The notes under the pieces: generated by a model
The model's database searches: none
What the model was told of the DNA's origin: nothing
Seen by the model: the letters and a program-made list of their open reading frames with translations, nothing else
Part shown: one piece after another, positions 1-12,545 of the stretch
Position numbering within the stretch: the stretch's first letter is position 1
How the letters are laid out: each line of letters starts with the position of its first letter
Source: Warburgia ugandensis
Taxonomy: Eukaryota > Streptophyta > Magnoliopsida > Canellales > Canellaceae
Direction of reading: 5' to 3'
Assembly (NCBI GenBank): GCA_035236585.1
Contig: CP141128.1
Span: forward strand, 30,037,618 to 30,101,617
DNA: 64,000 nt
Made by a program: the position numbers and the translations under genes

Positions 1-522
1 TATCTCATCTATTCTTACAAAGTTATGTGCATCGTCAGTCTTGTTGGATTTGGTCACATGGTAGGAAAATTTGTTTAACCCTTTACCACTAAGAGCTTCA
101 TTTCTAAGTATATATCAGTGAGAATTTGAGGTGAAAACATCTTTGCAATGGAGTAAGAGCACATATATTTAAAATTCAAGACTTATGTGTCCTAGACACA
201 CACTACACTCTGAGATATAACTATAATAAATGGCTTTGGTATGTGGGTAACATGTAGAATTTTTCATCCATCTTTATCAGTGAGAGTACTAATGGAAGAG
301 AATTCTCTGAAATAAACTAAAGAACTTAGTCTTATTGAATTTTGTGGGTATATTCACTACAAATGCTTAAGAGGCCTAACTTGTCCACTATGGATAACCC
401 AAGGGTTTAAAGCCTTGTTGCATATGCTAAATGCCATTATGATTACCTATGAAAATGATAGTCGTTTCTCATGATTTTTTTGCATGTTTTTGCTCTGGAC
501 TAGTAAAATGTTAGTTGGGGTA
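1..522 (+). mobile_element. 3' internal end of an Athila/Tat-like Gypsy element, cut by the window edge
   Basis: This non-coding stretch is matched, in reverse complement and at roughly 80-85% identity by eye, by 25,317-25,840. There it forms the region just upstream of the 3' LTR of element X. A shared landmark is the run around TTGGATTTGGTCACAT at 46-61. It ends in a G-rich tract directly before an LTR start, so it is the 3' untranslated end of a plus-strand element whose coding part lies left of the window. No open frame of interest is present. Confidence 0.7.
514..522 (+). other. Polypurine tract of the left family A element
   Basis: GTTGGGGTA lies immediately before the LTR start TGATAAG. 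The equivalent site in element X reads GCTTGGGGATA and in element Y CTTGGGGGAG. A G-rich tract at this position is the plus-strand primer of Athila/Tat-type elements. Confidence 0.65.
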
Positions 523-2798
523 TGATAAGTTTCAATTTTATATAAAAAATACCCAATTAGTATCCCATGTGTCATAAATTATAGGTATTATCCTATGGTT
601 TTTTCAAATATTCATGCCACATGCATTTCGGAGTCAGTGATTCAAATTTTTGATATTTTGAAATTTTTAGAAGCTAATCCAGTGTAAGCATATGAATCGT
701 CATAATTTTCTAGTTCGATCTTTTGTGGGTATTAAAAGGATGCTCCAATGTCGGAGATTGCTTTAAATGAGAATCAATTATCCAAATCAACCTAGAGATT
801 CCGGGCCCATTTTCCCACATTCCCAAGCTCAAGCAAGGGTTGAGATCATCCCAAGGCAAGCAGATGAATTCAAGAAAGCAATTGAATAATCTGGTGACTA
901 GAATGGGCCCATGCAAAATTCCATACAATTCCACCACCTTTGCATGAAAATTGGAACCACGCAAGCCACATGAGCCATGCTAAGGTATGACAAGCTATAC
1001 AAGCCATGAAACCAAGAGATTACAATACTTAAGCCATCAAGTAAGAAGCCATCAAAGTGAGCCATGAAGTCATCATAGCCATGCCACATGGAACCACACA
1101 ATTAAAGGAGGATTACATGTAATTTTCCACATGCTAAAACCATGGTAATTAGCAATGAAAAGATTTGAAACTCTCACATGGGAAGATATGCATGCAAAGT
1201 GGACCAATAGGAGAAGAGTTTGCATTCCATTTTTCCCTCTTTTTATCTCTCTTTCTCTTTCTCCAATGTCTTGAATTTAGAAGGGGAATCACTTTTCTTT
1301 TTTTTCCCTTCCTAAGTCCATCCACAATTTCCTTCTTTCTTAGATTCCCTTCCCAACTCAACTTCTAATTCTCCCACCATCCAAAGTTAGAGTCCTATTT
1401 CTAATTCTATTCTTTCTTCCTTCATGAAGATAGAGTCCTAGCAAGTTAGAATGTGCAACTCACCTATACAAACATCTAAGGCATCCACACATGGGAGAAG
1501 AGGAAGGAAACTCCTCCTCTTAAAAGAGGTGGGGCCTCCCACTTTAGAGGCTTCCTTAGGTTTTGAATGCCATGCACCCCCCTCCCCCCAACACACACAA
1601 AGGTGCTACAGGCCTCCTTCTTTTCCATCTATCCAAGACCTTTTCCTCTAAGTTCAGGTTATATTCATTTCTTCTTTTCATTCCTTGTTGCTTGCTTTGA
1701 TTCCTTGTTTCATGCACCTAGTTCCTTGCTTGTTTTCCTTTGTTGTTTGATTCCCTTGCATCCAAAGGCCACTAATCTCTTGTAGTGACAACCAAGAGAT
1801 AGTAGCTTTTAAATCCTTGAAGTTCTTTAATTCCTTACTTTTCATTGCTTATCTTTCCTTGTTCATCTTTTAATTCCAGTCCATCTCTATTTCATACTCT
1901 CTCTCTTGATTCTCTTTCACACATGCATACAATCTTGGATTAGATAGTGAGTGTTAGATTGGGTTTTGGGTTAGTTTAAGGTCTTTGAATATGGCATAAT
2001 CTTCTTTCTAAGTTTCATGTAATCATGCACAAACTTATTGTATGAATTTCAATTCAATAAAGCCCTATGTTTCATGTGCAATTTCCATGCCGATTTCTAA
2101 TGCTTTAAGTCCTTTAAATTTTGTGTTTTATGCTTGTGTCCATGTCCACTAATTCCTTGAATCATGGGCACATTGCCCATGTTTCATGCACACTTTTCAC
2201 TTAAAGCTTCCATTCATATCTTTCATGATCCATTCATGCATCAAAGTCCTCTTAGACTCCATGCGGACAACTCCATGTCCATGCGCACCAGTGTTGATTG
2301 TTATTCCTTTAGTTTGCATGCCAAATTTAGTTCATGTTTAGGTTTCTCTAGTTGTTGTTTAAGTTTAGTGAATATTTAGTTTCGTGTTAGATAATTTTAG
2401 TGAGTTTTATTTTAAGGAAGCTTCCATTTCATGCATGTTTATGTTTTTAAAAGGGCAGCCCTAGTGCACGAAGCTCCCTCCTATGCAAGATCTCAGGAAG
2501 AGGAGGACCATATGGGCCCAAAGTACATAGCCTTACGTTGCATTTTGCAAGAGGCTATTTCCACGCCTTGAACCCGTGACCTCAAGGTCATATGGCGACA
2601 ACTTTCACCATTATGCCAAGGCTCTCCTTCTATGTTTATGTTTCTGTGTTATTTAAATTCAAAGATTAGGTCACAATCTATCTCTTTTGGCTAGGATAGG
2701 AAATCCAAATCAAGATCTAATTACATAAAAATTTATGAGATTCGTCATGGGATAGACCTCACTAATGTACAATTACTACATTGATTCATGCACTTGCA
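523..2798 (+). mobile_element. LTR, family A copy 1 (Athila/Tat-like), 3' LTR
   Basis: It starts TGATAAG after a polypurine tract and ends near TGCACTTGCA. The terminal segment at about 2,730-2,798 (GGGATAGACCTCACTAATG) is the conserved LTR end also seen in A2 (23,343-23,400), C1 and E. The length is about 2.08 kb once the SINE at 2,447-2,631 is removed, against 1.97 kb for A2. Because internal 3' sequence precedes it, this is a 3' LTR. The right boundary is uncertain by about 25 bp because A1 carries extra bases, absent from A2, before the array starts. Confidence 0.75.
2447..2631 (-). mobile_element. Au-type SINE (tRNA-derived), copy 1
   Basis: On the minus strand the element begins GGAGAGCCTTGGCATAATGG. 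It contains an A box (TGGCATAATGG, complement of 2,608-2,618) and a B box (GGTTCAAGGCG, complement of 2,564-2,574). It then runs through the Au body (AAATGCAACGTAAGG-like, GGGCCCATATGGTCC-like) to a GGGCTGCCC end and a short T run. It is flanked by a perfect 12-bp target duplication, ATGTTTATGTTT, at 2,435-2,446 and 2,632-2,643. Au SINEs are non-autonomous, transcribed by RNA polymerase III and mobilised by LINE machinery. The matching LTR on the right arm lacks it (23,496-23,507). Confidence 0.95.
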
Positions 2799-5700
2799 AG
2801 TATAATATTAAAGCTACACCAAGAATATAATAATATGAAGTTAATTGGTGATCAGGTCAATGATATCCAATGATTTACAACTTGATAAAAATCAACAGAG
2901 GGATCAATGCAATCTAGTGATTTCATGAAAATCAAGCTTTAAATCTATGAAATTTGATATTTTTTTATGGAAATCAATTATTGAATCAATGAGATATGAT
3001 AATTTGATAAAAATTGATGATCAGATAGATGAGACCAAATAATCTAAACAAAATCAATGGTTGGATGAATCAGATCCAATGCTTTGATGAAAATTGTTGG
3101 TTAAATTGACAAGATCCAATGATTTGATAAAAATCAACCATTAAAATGATAAGATCTAATGATTTGATAAAAATCAAGGGTTGGACCAATGAGATCTAGA
3201 TGAGTTGATCAAAATTAACATTTAGTATGAGACCTATGATTGGATAAATATTGATGGTCAATTCAACAAGATCCAATGATTTGACTAAATATACTTTCAA
3301 AGCAGTGAGATCTAATAATTTGATTATAAGAAATATTTAGATCAACTAGATCCAATGGTTTAATGAAAATCAATAGTTGAATTAGTGAGATTCAATGATT
3401 AAATGAAAATTGACTATCAGGTCGATAAGATCAAATGATTTCTTGAAAGTCAAAGGTCAGATAAGTGAGATCTGATGATTTGATGAAATTTCCAACAAGA
3501 TTGATGATATCTAGTGATTTAATTAAAATGAATTATCAGATAATTTGAAAAAAAACATATGGGATTCATGAGATCCGATAATTTGACAAAAGTTGATATA
3601 TAGATGGACAAGTTCAAATGATTTGTTGAAAACCAAGAGTGGGTCAATGAGATAAGATGATATGATGAACAACATAATTCGAATCAATGTTATATGATGC
3701 TCTGATGTAAATCAACAGATGGATTGACAAGATCTCATGATTCAATGAAAATTGGTGGTTGGGTCAATGATATTGGATGATTTGATGACAATAGATCATT
3801 TAATCAATAAAGTCCAATGAAAATTAAAGGGCCGATTGACTTAATCAAATCAATTATTAGATCAACAAGATTTGATGACTCAATCAAAATTAATGTTGGA
3901 TTGACGAAATTCAATGAGTTGATGAAAATCAAAGGTTAGAGCAAGTAGATTAGATAATTCAATGGAAATTGACAATCTGGTCAATAAGATCAAATGATTT
4001 GATTAAACATAATGGTCAAATCAATAAGATTTGCTAATTTGATGAAAATCTAGGAGCAGAACAATGAGATCAATGATTTACTAATTTTTATCCGTCAAAT
4101 TGACAAGATCCCATAATGTGAAAAAATTAATTTTTGGAAGGATGTAATAAAGTGGTGTTTTGTAAACTAACATGATTCATTGCTTCAATGAATATTAATG
4201 CTAGGATTGATGAAATTTGATGATTTGATAAAAATCAATGGTCAAATTGACAAGATTGTGTGATTTGATGAAGATGGAGGGTTAGATCAATAATATCCAA
4301 TGAGTTGATGAAAGATCACTTTGTTCTTCTAGATTTGAGAAAGGATCAACTCTATTCTTGTGGTTTGATGAAAGATCACCTCTGATCTTATCTAATTTGA
4401 GAAAGGAAGATCTCTAACCTTAGAAATTTTAATAAAGATCACGTCCAATTTTTCTTATTTGAAAAAAATGACCTTTGATTCATTCAATTTGAGGAAGAGT
4501 CACCTCCAATCTTTAGAATTGACTTTAGGGTCAATATGATATAAGAATTTGCAAAAAATTAAAAGGCAAATCGATGAGATTTGATGACTTGTTTAGATCA
4601 TTGGTTGAATTAATGAGATTGGATGATTTAATAAATATTAGTGGTCATGTTGACAAGATCCAATGATGTGATAAAAATGAATGGTTGATTAATGAGATAT
4701 GGTGATTTACTTAAAATCAATGGTAGGATATATGAATAATAAGATCAATGACATCCAATGATTTGATGAAAACTAAGGATTGGATCGGTGAGATCTAAAG
4801 ATGAGATAAAATAAATAATTGGATAAATTATATTATTAAAATTAATGGTCAAATTAATGAGATCTAATGATTTGATGAAAATTAAGGTTCGATAAATGAG
4901 ATCTAATGATTTAATAATTAGTGATCGAATTGTTGACTTTTAGTGATTTAATGACAATCAATGGTTAGATTGATGAGATACAATGATGAGATGAAAATTG
5001 ATGGTTAAATCTATGAGACACAAATCAAAGTAAGGATTGATGAGATCCGTTGATTTGATGAAAATGAACAATTGGATAGATGACCTCTGATGATTTCATT
5101 AAAATTGTTAGTCAGGTCTATGAGATTCAATGAGTCAAAGAAAATGATGATTGGATTAATAAGCAATAATCATTTGTTTAAATTCAACCTTTGAGTCAAT
5201 GATGGTCAATGAGTTATTGAGATCAGAAGATTTAAATGAAATTGATGGTTATAGTGACAGGATAAAATAAATTGATGGAACTTGTCAGTTAAATCAATGT
5301 GATCCAAATGATTTCATGAAAATTAATGATTAGACCAATAGGATCTAGTAATGAGCATGTATGGATGACCGATGGCATCTAGTGATTTAATGAAAAGTAA
5401 GGTTCAAATTGATAAGACTTAACGATTTGAACAATGAGATTTGATAATTTGTTGAAAATTGATGGTTGGATGGACAAGATCACATAATCTAATGATAATT
5501 GACAATTGAATTAAGTGATCCAATGAGTTGATCAAAATCAATTTTTAGGTCAATGAGATACAATGAATTAATGTAAATTGATTCTTAAATAGACAAAATA
5601 TGATGTTTTGAATAAATTCAAGTGTGGGATCGAAGTAATTTGATGACATGATGAAAATCGATATTCTGATGGACAAACTCTTATGATTTGATTAAAATCA

Positions 5701-7373
5701 GTAGTCAGATAATTGAGACTAGATGATTTAATGTAAATTGATGGTTGGATCAGCATATCTAATGATTGGATGAAATAAAGGGTCAGATCGGCAAGATCTA
5801 ATGATTTGATAAAAGTCAGTGGTTAGTTATGAGATCTAATGATTAGATGAAATCATTGATCTAATCAATGAGATCTAATAATTTAAATAAAATTAAGGCT
5901 GAAATTATTATGATTTGATAAAAATCAACAATTGAATCTAAAGAGATTTGAGGAAAATGTATGGGCAGATCAATGAGATTTAGCAATTTAATAAAAATCA
6001 AGTGATGGATTGTAGAGATGCGACAATTTGATAAAATTAATGAAAAGATTCTTCAAATTCGATGATTTAATAAAAATCAATTGTTACATAATTGGAATAC
6101 TATGATTTGATAAATAGGAAATGTGGGATTAATGAGATCCAATCATCTAATCAAAATTAAGTGTTGGACCATTTAAATTTGATCATTTGAAAAAAATAAG
6201 GGCCAATCAACAGGATTCAAAGATTTTATGAAAATCAATGCTCAGATTGGCAAGATTTGATGATACAAGAAAATTGAAAATTGGATTGAGGAGCTCCTAT
6301 GTTTTGATTAAAACCAATTTATGAATTGACAAGATTCAATTATTTGATGAAAATGAACAATTTGATCAACAAGATTTAATGATATGATCAAAATTGATGA
6401 TTGGATCAATGATCTCTAATGATTTATAATTTGATAAAATCAATCTATGGATCAATGAGATCCAATGATTTTATGAAAATCAAGCTTTAGATCAAGGAGA
6501 TCTGATATTTTTTATGGAAATCAATTATCAATTCGATGTGATATAATAATGTCATAAAAATTGATGGAAGATGGATGAGACCTGATCATCTGAACAAAAT
6601 CAATGAGTTCCAATGATTTGATGAAAATCATTGGTTAGATTGACAAGATCTATTGATTTGATGAAAATTAAACATTAAATTGATGAGATCAGAAGATTTG
6701 ATAAAAACCAAGGGATGGACCAATAAAATTTGAATGATTTAATGAAAATTAGCATTCAGTATATGCCCACTAAATGGACAAAAATTGATAGTCAATTCAA
6801 TGAGATCTAATGATTTACTTTAATATACTTTCAATGTGGTGAGATCAAATGATTTGAGGATAAGAAATATTTAGATTGACGAAATCCAATGGTTTGATGA
6901 AAATCAATACTCCAGTTATTGATATTCAATGATTCAATGAATTTTGACTATCAAGTTGTAAGATCAAATGATTTGATGAAAGTCAAAGGTCAGATAAGTG
7001 AGATTTGATGATTTGATAAAATTTATGATGGATTGATATATGAAGTGATTTAATTATAATGAATTATTAGATAATTTGAAGAATTTTTTTTAAGACAAAT
7101 TAGATCCTTTAATTTGGCAAAAATGGATAGATATATGAATGGGATTAGATGATTTGTTGAAAATCATCAGTTAGATCGATGAGATAAGATGAGATGAAAT
7201 ATCTTCATTCCGATCAATGTTATAAGGTGCTTTAGTAAATCAATAGATGGATTGATATGATCTAATGATTCAATGAAAACTGGTGGTTGAATCAATAATA
7301 TTCGATGATTTAATGAAAAATGATAATCGAATTAATGAAATTTAATGAGAACTAAAGGGCGGATCTATTAGAT
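2799..7373 (+). repeat. Tandem array of degenerate 40-bp monomers, left arm, higher-order repeat
   Basis: The monomer begins GATCYAATGATTTGATGAAA and continues ATCAATGGTTGGATCAATGA, 40 bp in all; clear examples are at 3,106-3,185. Monomers differ from one another by many substitutions and small indels. A second, longer period of about 3,535 bp is visible from unique landmarks: TATGGAAATCAATTA at 2,967 and 6,513, AATATACTTTCAA at 3,288 and 6,822, AAATATTTAGAT at 3,331 and 6,865, CAAAGGTCAGATAAGTGAGA at 3,451 and 6,984. So unit 1 is about 2,870-6,410 and unit 2 begins there. No coding capacity is seen. The array is interrupted by LTR B0 and resumes at 11,109. Confidence 0.9.
4305..4535 (+). repeat. 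Divergent monomer subfamily inside the array (unit 1)
   Basis: Here the monomers change to a form built on GATCACCT, TTTGAGAAAGGA and TTTGATGAAAGATCACCT, with a period near 39-40 bp. The same block recurs at 11,585-11,815 and, inverted, at 21,600-21,850, so it is a fixed landmark of the higher-order unit and not random drift. Confidence 0.75.
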
Positions 7374-7865
7374 TGTAACATCCCTAATTTTGAAATCTCA
7401 ATTTAAGTAAATTTTGAATCAGGATGAGAAGAAAATATTGAATTTCTAATTTTGTGAATTTTAGAAAATAAAATTTTTAGACATCAAATCAAGTGTCAAA
7501 CCCTCAATAATTGGATTGTAATAAAAAAACTGAGTCCAACAATACTAAATATGCTAAAATCTGAGTTCAGACAAAAGTTGAGATTTTTCTCGCAAAAGGT
7601 AAATTAGTAATTTCACTAAGTAGGCCCCAGTTGTACAAATATGCATCAAATAGTTAAGAGACATTGGAAACCCATCATAAATGGCACTTATTTCATTTTG
7701 GCTAAAATCATGATGCATGGAACTAGAAAAATATCATGGTTACATAAATTTAATTAAATAAATAGAATTTAATTTAAAACATAAAGGAGGGTGTCATTTT
7801 GATATCATCACCCCCTCCCCTCTTTAAGTGAAATTGAGAACAGACTAGCATTTTGTTACTCAAAC

Positions 7866-7906
<41 letters not shown>

Positions 7907-10900
7907 AGAAGAAGAAGAAAAGAGAAAAATGAGAAAGGAGGAGGAGGAGGAAGAGGAAGAGGAAGAGGAAGAGGAAGGAGAGTAGGAAGAAAGGAGAGAA
8001 TGGGAAAGAAACCCAACTTGCTAGAGAAATGTGTCATGATGGCGAGAAAGGAGGAAGACGAGTCCAGGTTCATTGGAGTTACAGGAGTTTTCTAGACATA
8101 ATGATGACTTAGATCATTGATCTAAACCCATCACTCTCTTCCACAAGAGTACCTAAAAAAACCCCTTCGATTTCGTGACAATTGGTAGAGAATTGATGTT
8201 GCAAATCGATGAAAAACATAAACTAACGACTATGACTTTTTTAGTGAAGCTCCGATAGAAATCCCTATTTTTTCAGCATCAAACAATGACAAAATGACCC
8301 CAAATATGGCAGGAGTATAGGTAACTACCTAATCTATAAACCCTTTAAAAATCTTTGCATATTGAAGAAACTATCGTCACCGGGGATGACTACACCAATC
8401 ATCTTCTCTATTAAAGGTAGGTCATCAGCAGTGACCATTGATCACCACTGATGACATGCAATTTTGGGCTGAAAATCATATTTCTAAGGTTTTTCAACCT
8501 AATGTATGATATTAGAAGGTTAGACTTCTAATCAAAGATCATCTAACTATCTAACTGGACATGATCCTAATTTGAGATATGGGGCATGTGATCTACGAGA
8601 TCTAACCATTCAATAGCAATATTATAATGATCAAAAGTGAATTATGAATGATCACGAGTAAGATTTACCTTAAGTTTCTTAGTTTTCAATGCAATTAGAC
8701 TCGGATTAGCATGAACGATGGGATCTAGGTGGATTTAATGTTCAAATGTTAAATTAATCATTGATTTCTAGTACAAAGACCATATCCTAGCATCTAAGGC
8801 TCAGATATAAGTATTGCATTAGGTTATAATGGTAAGATCAATGAGATAACTCAAATCCAACTACCATCCAAGCACAGAATTTGTCAACCACTGATTTAAT
8901 CACATGATCAGTGGATCAATGTATTAATCCATGACCAAAAGACCAGATCTAAAACAATTCACCTATCCAAATTTGGATCAGATGACAATTTGATGATCCA
9001 CTACCCATCATAGTGATCTAATTAATTTGAACTGTCGAATCATTGTTGAAGGTGCAATTCAGAGACTAGAAATGTTATTTATACCAACTAGATGGAATTT
9101 GAATAATAACAATTGTCGAATCACGATAGAATATTTATAAAGAGATCAGGTACCAGGTTTTATGATAAATGAAGAATCTAAATGATATGAATAAGTTGGA
9201 TGTTAAATTAGGATGCGATGTGTATCCTGAAAGTGGACTAAGCAGACCAAATACCAAAGATGAGTCTAATTGTGACTTGGGAGGTGCAGATGAGTGATTA
9301 TACGTTTGAGGTAAGTGATAACATTTAATATAAACATATTTTCCATTTGAAATTTGCTGATTTTCATTGCACCAATTCCTTATTTATGAATGAGTACCAT
9401 GTATGTGTTATTCCACCAAAATCCTTATTGATATATGTATCTAATTGATGTGCAATACACATACATATTTGCATTGATTTGAATTTTCCACAGAATGCAT
9501 GGTTTCATATGATCGATTACATTTCATGAGTGATTGTGTAAGCATATGATTTTGAATATAATACCATGACCCATGAAGTCATTAAATAGTGGCTATAGTT
9601 GTTATTGCATGTTTAGACAAATGGATGCCCAGCTTTATCACTTATTTTCTTTATGGATTTGTTTAGCAGGCTTGGTGATTGGTCCTTAAGAGGGTAAACT
9701 TAAGGGATGGGCAATACCTTGGGATGGAGAGTCATAAGCGCTGCTGGATTTCATTTTTACACGAAAGAATTTCATCTCCATTTGCTTGACTTTAAGACAT
9801 TGAGTGATTTCTATGATTTTGCAAATATTTTGATGGGTGTTTTCACTCAGTAGACAGTCACCCCATCTAGAGGCAAATTTTGTATGGAGTGGTATCATGG
9901 TTAGTCCACACTGCAAGTCCAATACCCCCCTCCAATGCATGATGGACATTTACTCTACCATTTTGGTGTCCATGAAGAGTGACAGTCTGTAGACCCAGGA
10001 CTTGGTAATTGTGGCAGCATAGTAATCCATGTGATTTGCATGGTTTGTGTTTTCATTTTGCATTGTGAGTACTCATGACTAGACATTTACTAGTGGAACC
10101 TGTTTGTTAGGATGCCCCTCGTTGATGATGTGTATATTACCTCGAGATGTTCCTTAGGTTTTAATGCTCTGCATTGATTTAGTTTTGACATACTTATGAG
10201 CCTGAGAAGCTCAATCTACTTAGCATGTTTTGGAAACATGCAGATAGCATTGTTGCATTGCCTTTTTTTGGGTAATTCTATGAACTATGATTCTTTAGTT
10301 TATTGCATGTTGATCTAATTGGTTTCGCATGCTATTCATGCTCTAGTTCATCACTATTTACCCTTATTATTGGGATCATGTTAGAGTTATTTTCCATGAG
10401 GAAGTTGTTTATTGCATACCCTAAGGCTCGATTCTTAAAATGTTTAGTATATGTTAAATATTCATAAATGATTATTATTGTCATCACTTAAACAAGCATA
10501 TATTACTGAGGCATTGTGATGTTTTACAAAGACCCATATATTGACAGAGATGATAGGAAAGGCAAACAAACTGAAAGTAAGTGAGGACATAGGGGGTTCC
10601 ATCAGGGTATGGAGGAGATCCCAGTGATGTATGTGGTTTGTTAGATCTTTACTTTTGAATATTGTAAATGGACTATATATATATTGGATGTGATGGCTAT
10701 GTGTGGATAGACCCTGGACTATGTCATTGTTCTTTTATTTGTCTTTCATCACTGCTATATATGTTTTAGGTAAAATCTGTGAATGATCAAGGTTGATGGT
10801 TATGGAGACTGAGTCACCCATTTATGTCTTTATGTGTTACTATATTTATCAAGTATTTATCACATTGCATGCGTTAAATGCATTGGTTCAAAAATGAAGA

Positions 10901-11108
10901 GGAGTATACAAATTTTTCAATAGAATTGCAAAGGTCATTTCACCATTAAATTCATAGTTTTGTGAATCATATGACTTTTGGGTTTTTTAAATGAGTGATA
11001 TTCATTCAAAACTTTTATTTCAATAGATTTTAAAATTGTAAGTTTTTACATGGGATATTGAATTTTGAAAATTTGTGCTTATATGATGTGTAGAACCAGG
11101 GTGGCACA
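7374..11108 (+). mobile_element. Solo LTR, family B copy 0 (chromovirus-type termini)
   Basis: It starts TGTAACATCCCTAATTTTGA and ends GGTGGCACA, the TGTAACA...CA termini typical of Tekay/Del-like Gypsy LTRs. It is about 3.73 kb and is homologous end to end with B1 (28,687-31,556 plus 41,554-42,186). The array resumes in phase on the other side: landmarks before and after still differ by about 3,535 bp once these 3,735 bp are subtracted. It is therefore a solo LTR without internal region. The flanking 5 bp (TAGAT/CATAT) are an eroded target duplication at best. It contains a long purine tract. Confidence 0.8.
7869..7980 (+). repeat. Compound purine microsatellite (AG)n-(AAG)n-(GGA/GAGGAA)n
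   Basis: About 17 AG units at 7,869-7,902 pass into AAG units, then GGA and GAGGAA units to 7,980. It lies about 500 bp inside LTR B0. It generates spurious long open frames on both strands (Arg/Glu-rich or Ser/Leu-rich), which are not genes. Confidence 0.95.
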
Positions 11109-12545
11109 CATATCATATCAAAATTAATTGTTAGATCAATGAGATCTCATAATTGGATCAAACATGATGCTTGGATTGACAAAATTCTAATGATTAGATG
11201 AAAATCAAAGGTCAGATGGAGGAGATCTGATGATTTGATGGAAATTGACAATTTGATCAGTAAGATCAAGTGGTTTGATTAAAATTAATGGTCAAATCAA
11301 TGAGATCTGCTAATTTGATGAAAATCTAATAGTAGAACAACAATATCAGTGATTTAATGATTTTCATTGGTAAAAAAGAATAGATCTCATAATTTGAAGA
11401 AAACTAAAGTTTTTTAGGATGTGATAAAGTGATTTTTGAAAACCAATGTGATTTGATGATTTTGATGACTATTAATGGTTGGATCGATGAGATTCAATGA
11501 TTTGATAAAAGTAAATGGTCAGATAGATGATATTGAGTGATTGATGAGGATGGAGGGTTAGATCAACAAGATCCAATGATTTACTGAAAAATTACTTTAT
11601 TCTTTTATATTTAAGAAAAGATCAACTCGATTTTGGGGTTTGATAAAATATCACCTTTGATCTTCTTTGATTTGGGAAAGAAAAATCTCTATCCTATAAA
11701 TTTGAAGAAAGATAGCATCCAATTTTTCCTATTTGAGAAAGGATCACCATCGATTTTTCAAAATTGAGGAAGAGTCACCTCCAATCCTTATATTTGATTT
11801 TAGGATCAATAAGATTCTAGAATTTGCTCATTGGTTAAATCAATGAGAATAGACAATTTGATAAACATTATCAGTTAGGCTGACGAGATTCAATGATGTA
11901 ACAAAAATGAATGGTTGGATCAATGAGATATTGTAATTTACTTAAAATCAATGGTTACGTCAATGAGATCTAATGATTTGTTGAACATAGATAGATCAAT
12001 GACATCCAATGATTTGATGAAAACTAATGACTCGATCAATGAGATTTAAAGATTAGATAATGATCAATAATTGGATCAATGATACTAGGAAAATCAATGG
12101 TTGAACTAATGAGATCCAATAATTTGATGAAATATGGTCTGATCAATGAGATCTAATAATTTGATAGCAAGTAACAAAAGGATCAATGTAAGTTTATGAC
12201 AATCAATGTTGGAATTAACAAGATCCAGTGACATGATGAAAATTGATGGTCAAATCTATGAGATAAAGATCAATGTTGGGAGCGATGAGATCCATTGATT
12301 TGATGAAAATGAAGCCTTGGGTAGATGGGTTCTAATGATTTAGTTAAAATCGACAGTGAGATCTTTGGTCTTCAATGATTCAATGAAAATTAATATTTGA
12401 TTGATGAGCTCTTATCATTTTCTTAAATTCAACCTTCGAGCCTATGATGGTCAATGAGTTTACAAGATTCAAAGATTTGAATGAAATTTATGGTTGTAGT
12501 GATGGGATAAAATAATGTGATGAAAATTTATGGTTGATTAATGAG
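11109..12545 (+). repeat. Tandem array, left arm, continuation of higher-order unit 2
   Basis: Same 40-bp monomers and same strand as 2,799-7,373. The landmark around GGATGTGATAAAGTG (about 11,418) matches 4,138 in unit 1. The last segment (GATGGGATAAAATAATGTG, about 12,500) matches about 5,250 in unit 1. Unit 2 is therefore incomplete and is broken at the LTR that starts at 12,546. Confidence 0.88.
11585..11815 (+). repeat. Divergent monomer subfamily (unit 2)
   Basis: Counterpart of 4,305-4,535, with the same order of GATCAAC, GATCACC and GAGAAAGGATCACC variants. Confidence 0.7.

Noticed and set aside
2799-7373. CRISPR-like array
   Set aside because: The 40-bp units are contiguous diverged monomers with no constant repeat alternating with unique spacers, no leader and no cas genes, and the context is a plant genome.
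7774-8095. Overlapping open frames of 80-99 codons on both strands
   Set aside because: They are produced by the purine microsatellite (Ser/Leu-rich on one strand, Arg/Glu-rich on the other) inside an LTR. There is no domain and no conserved start.
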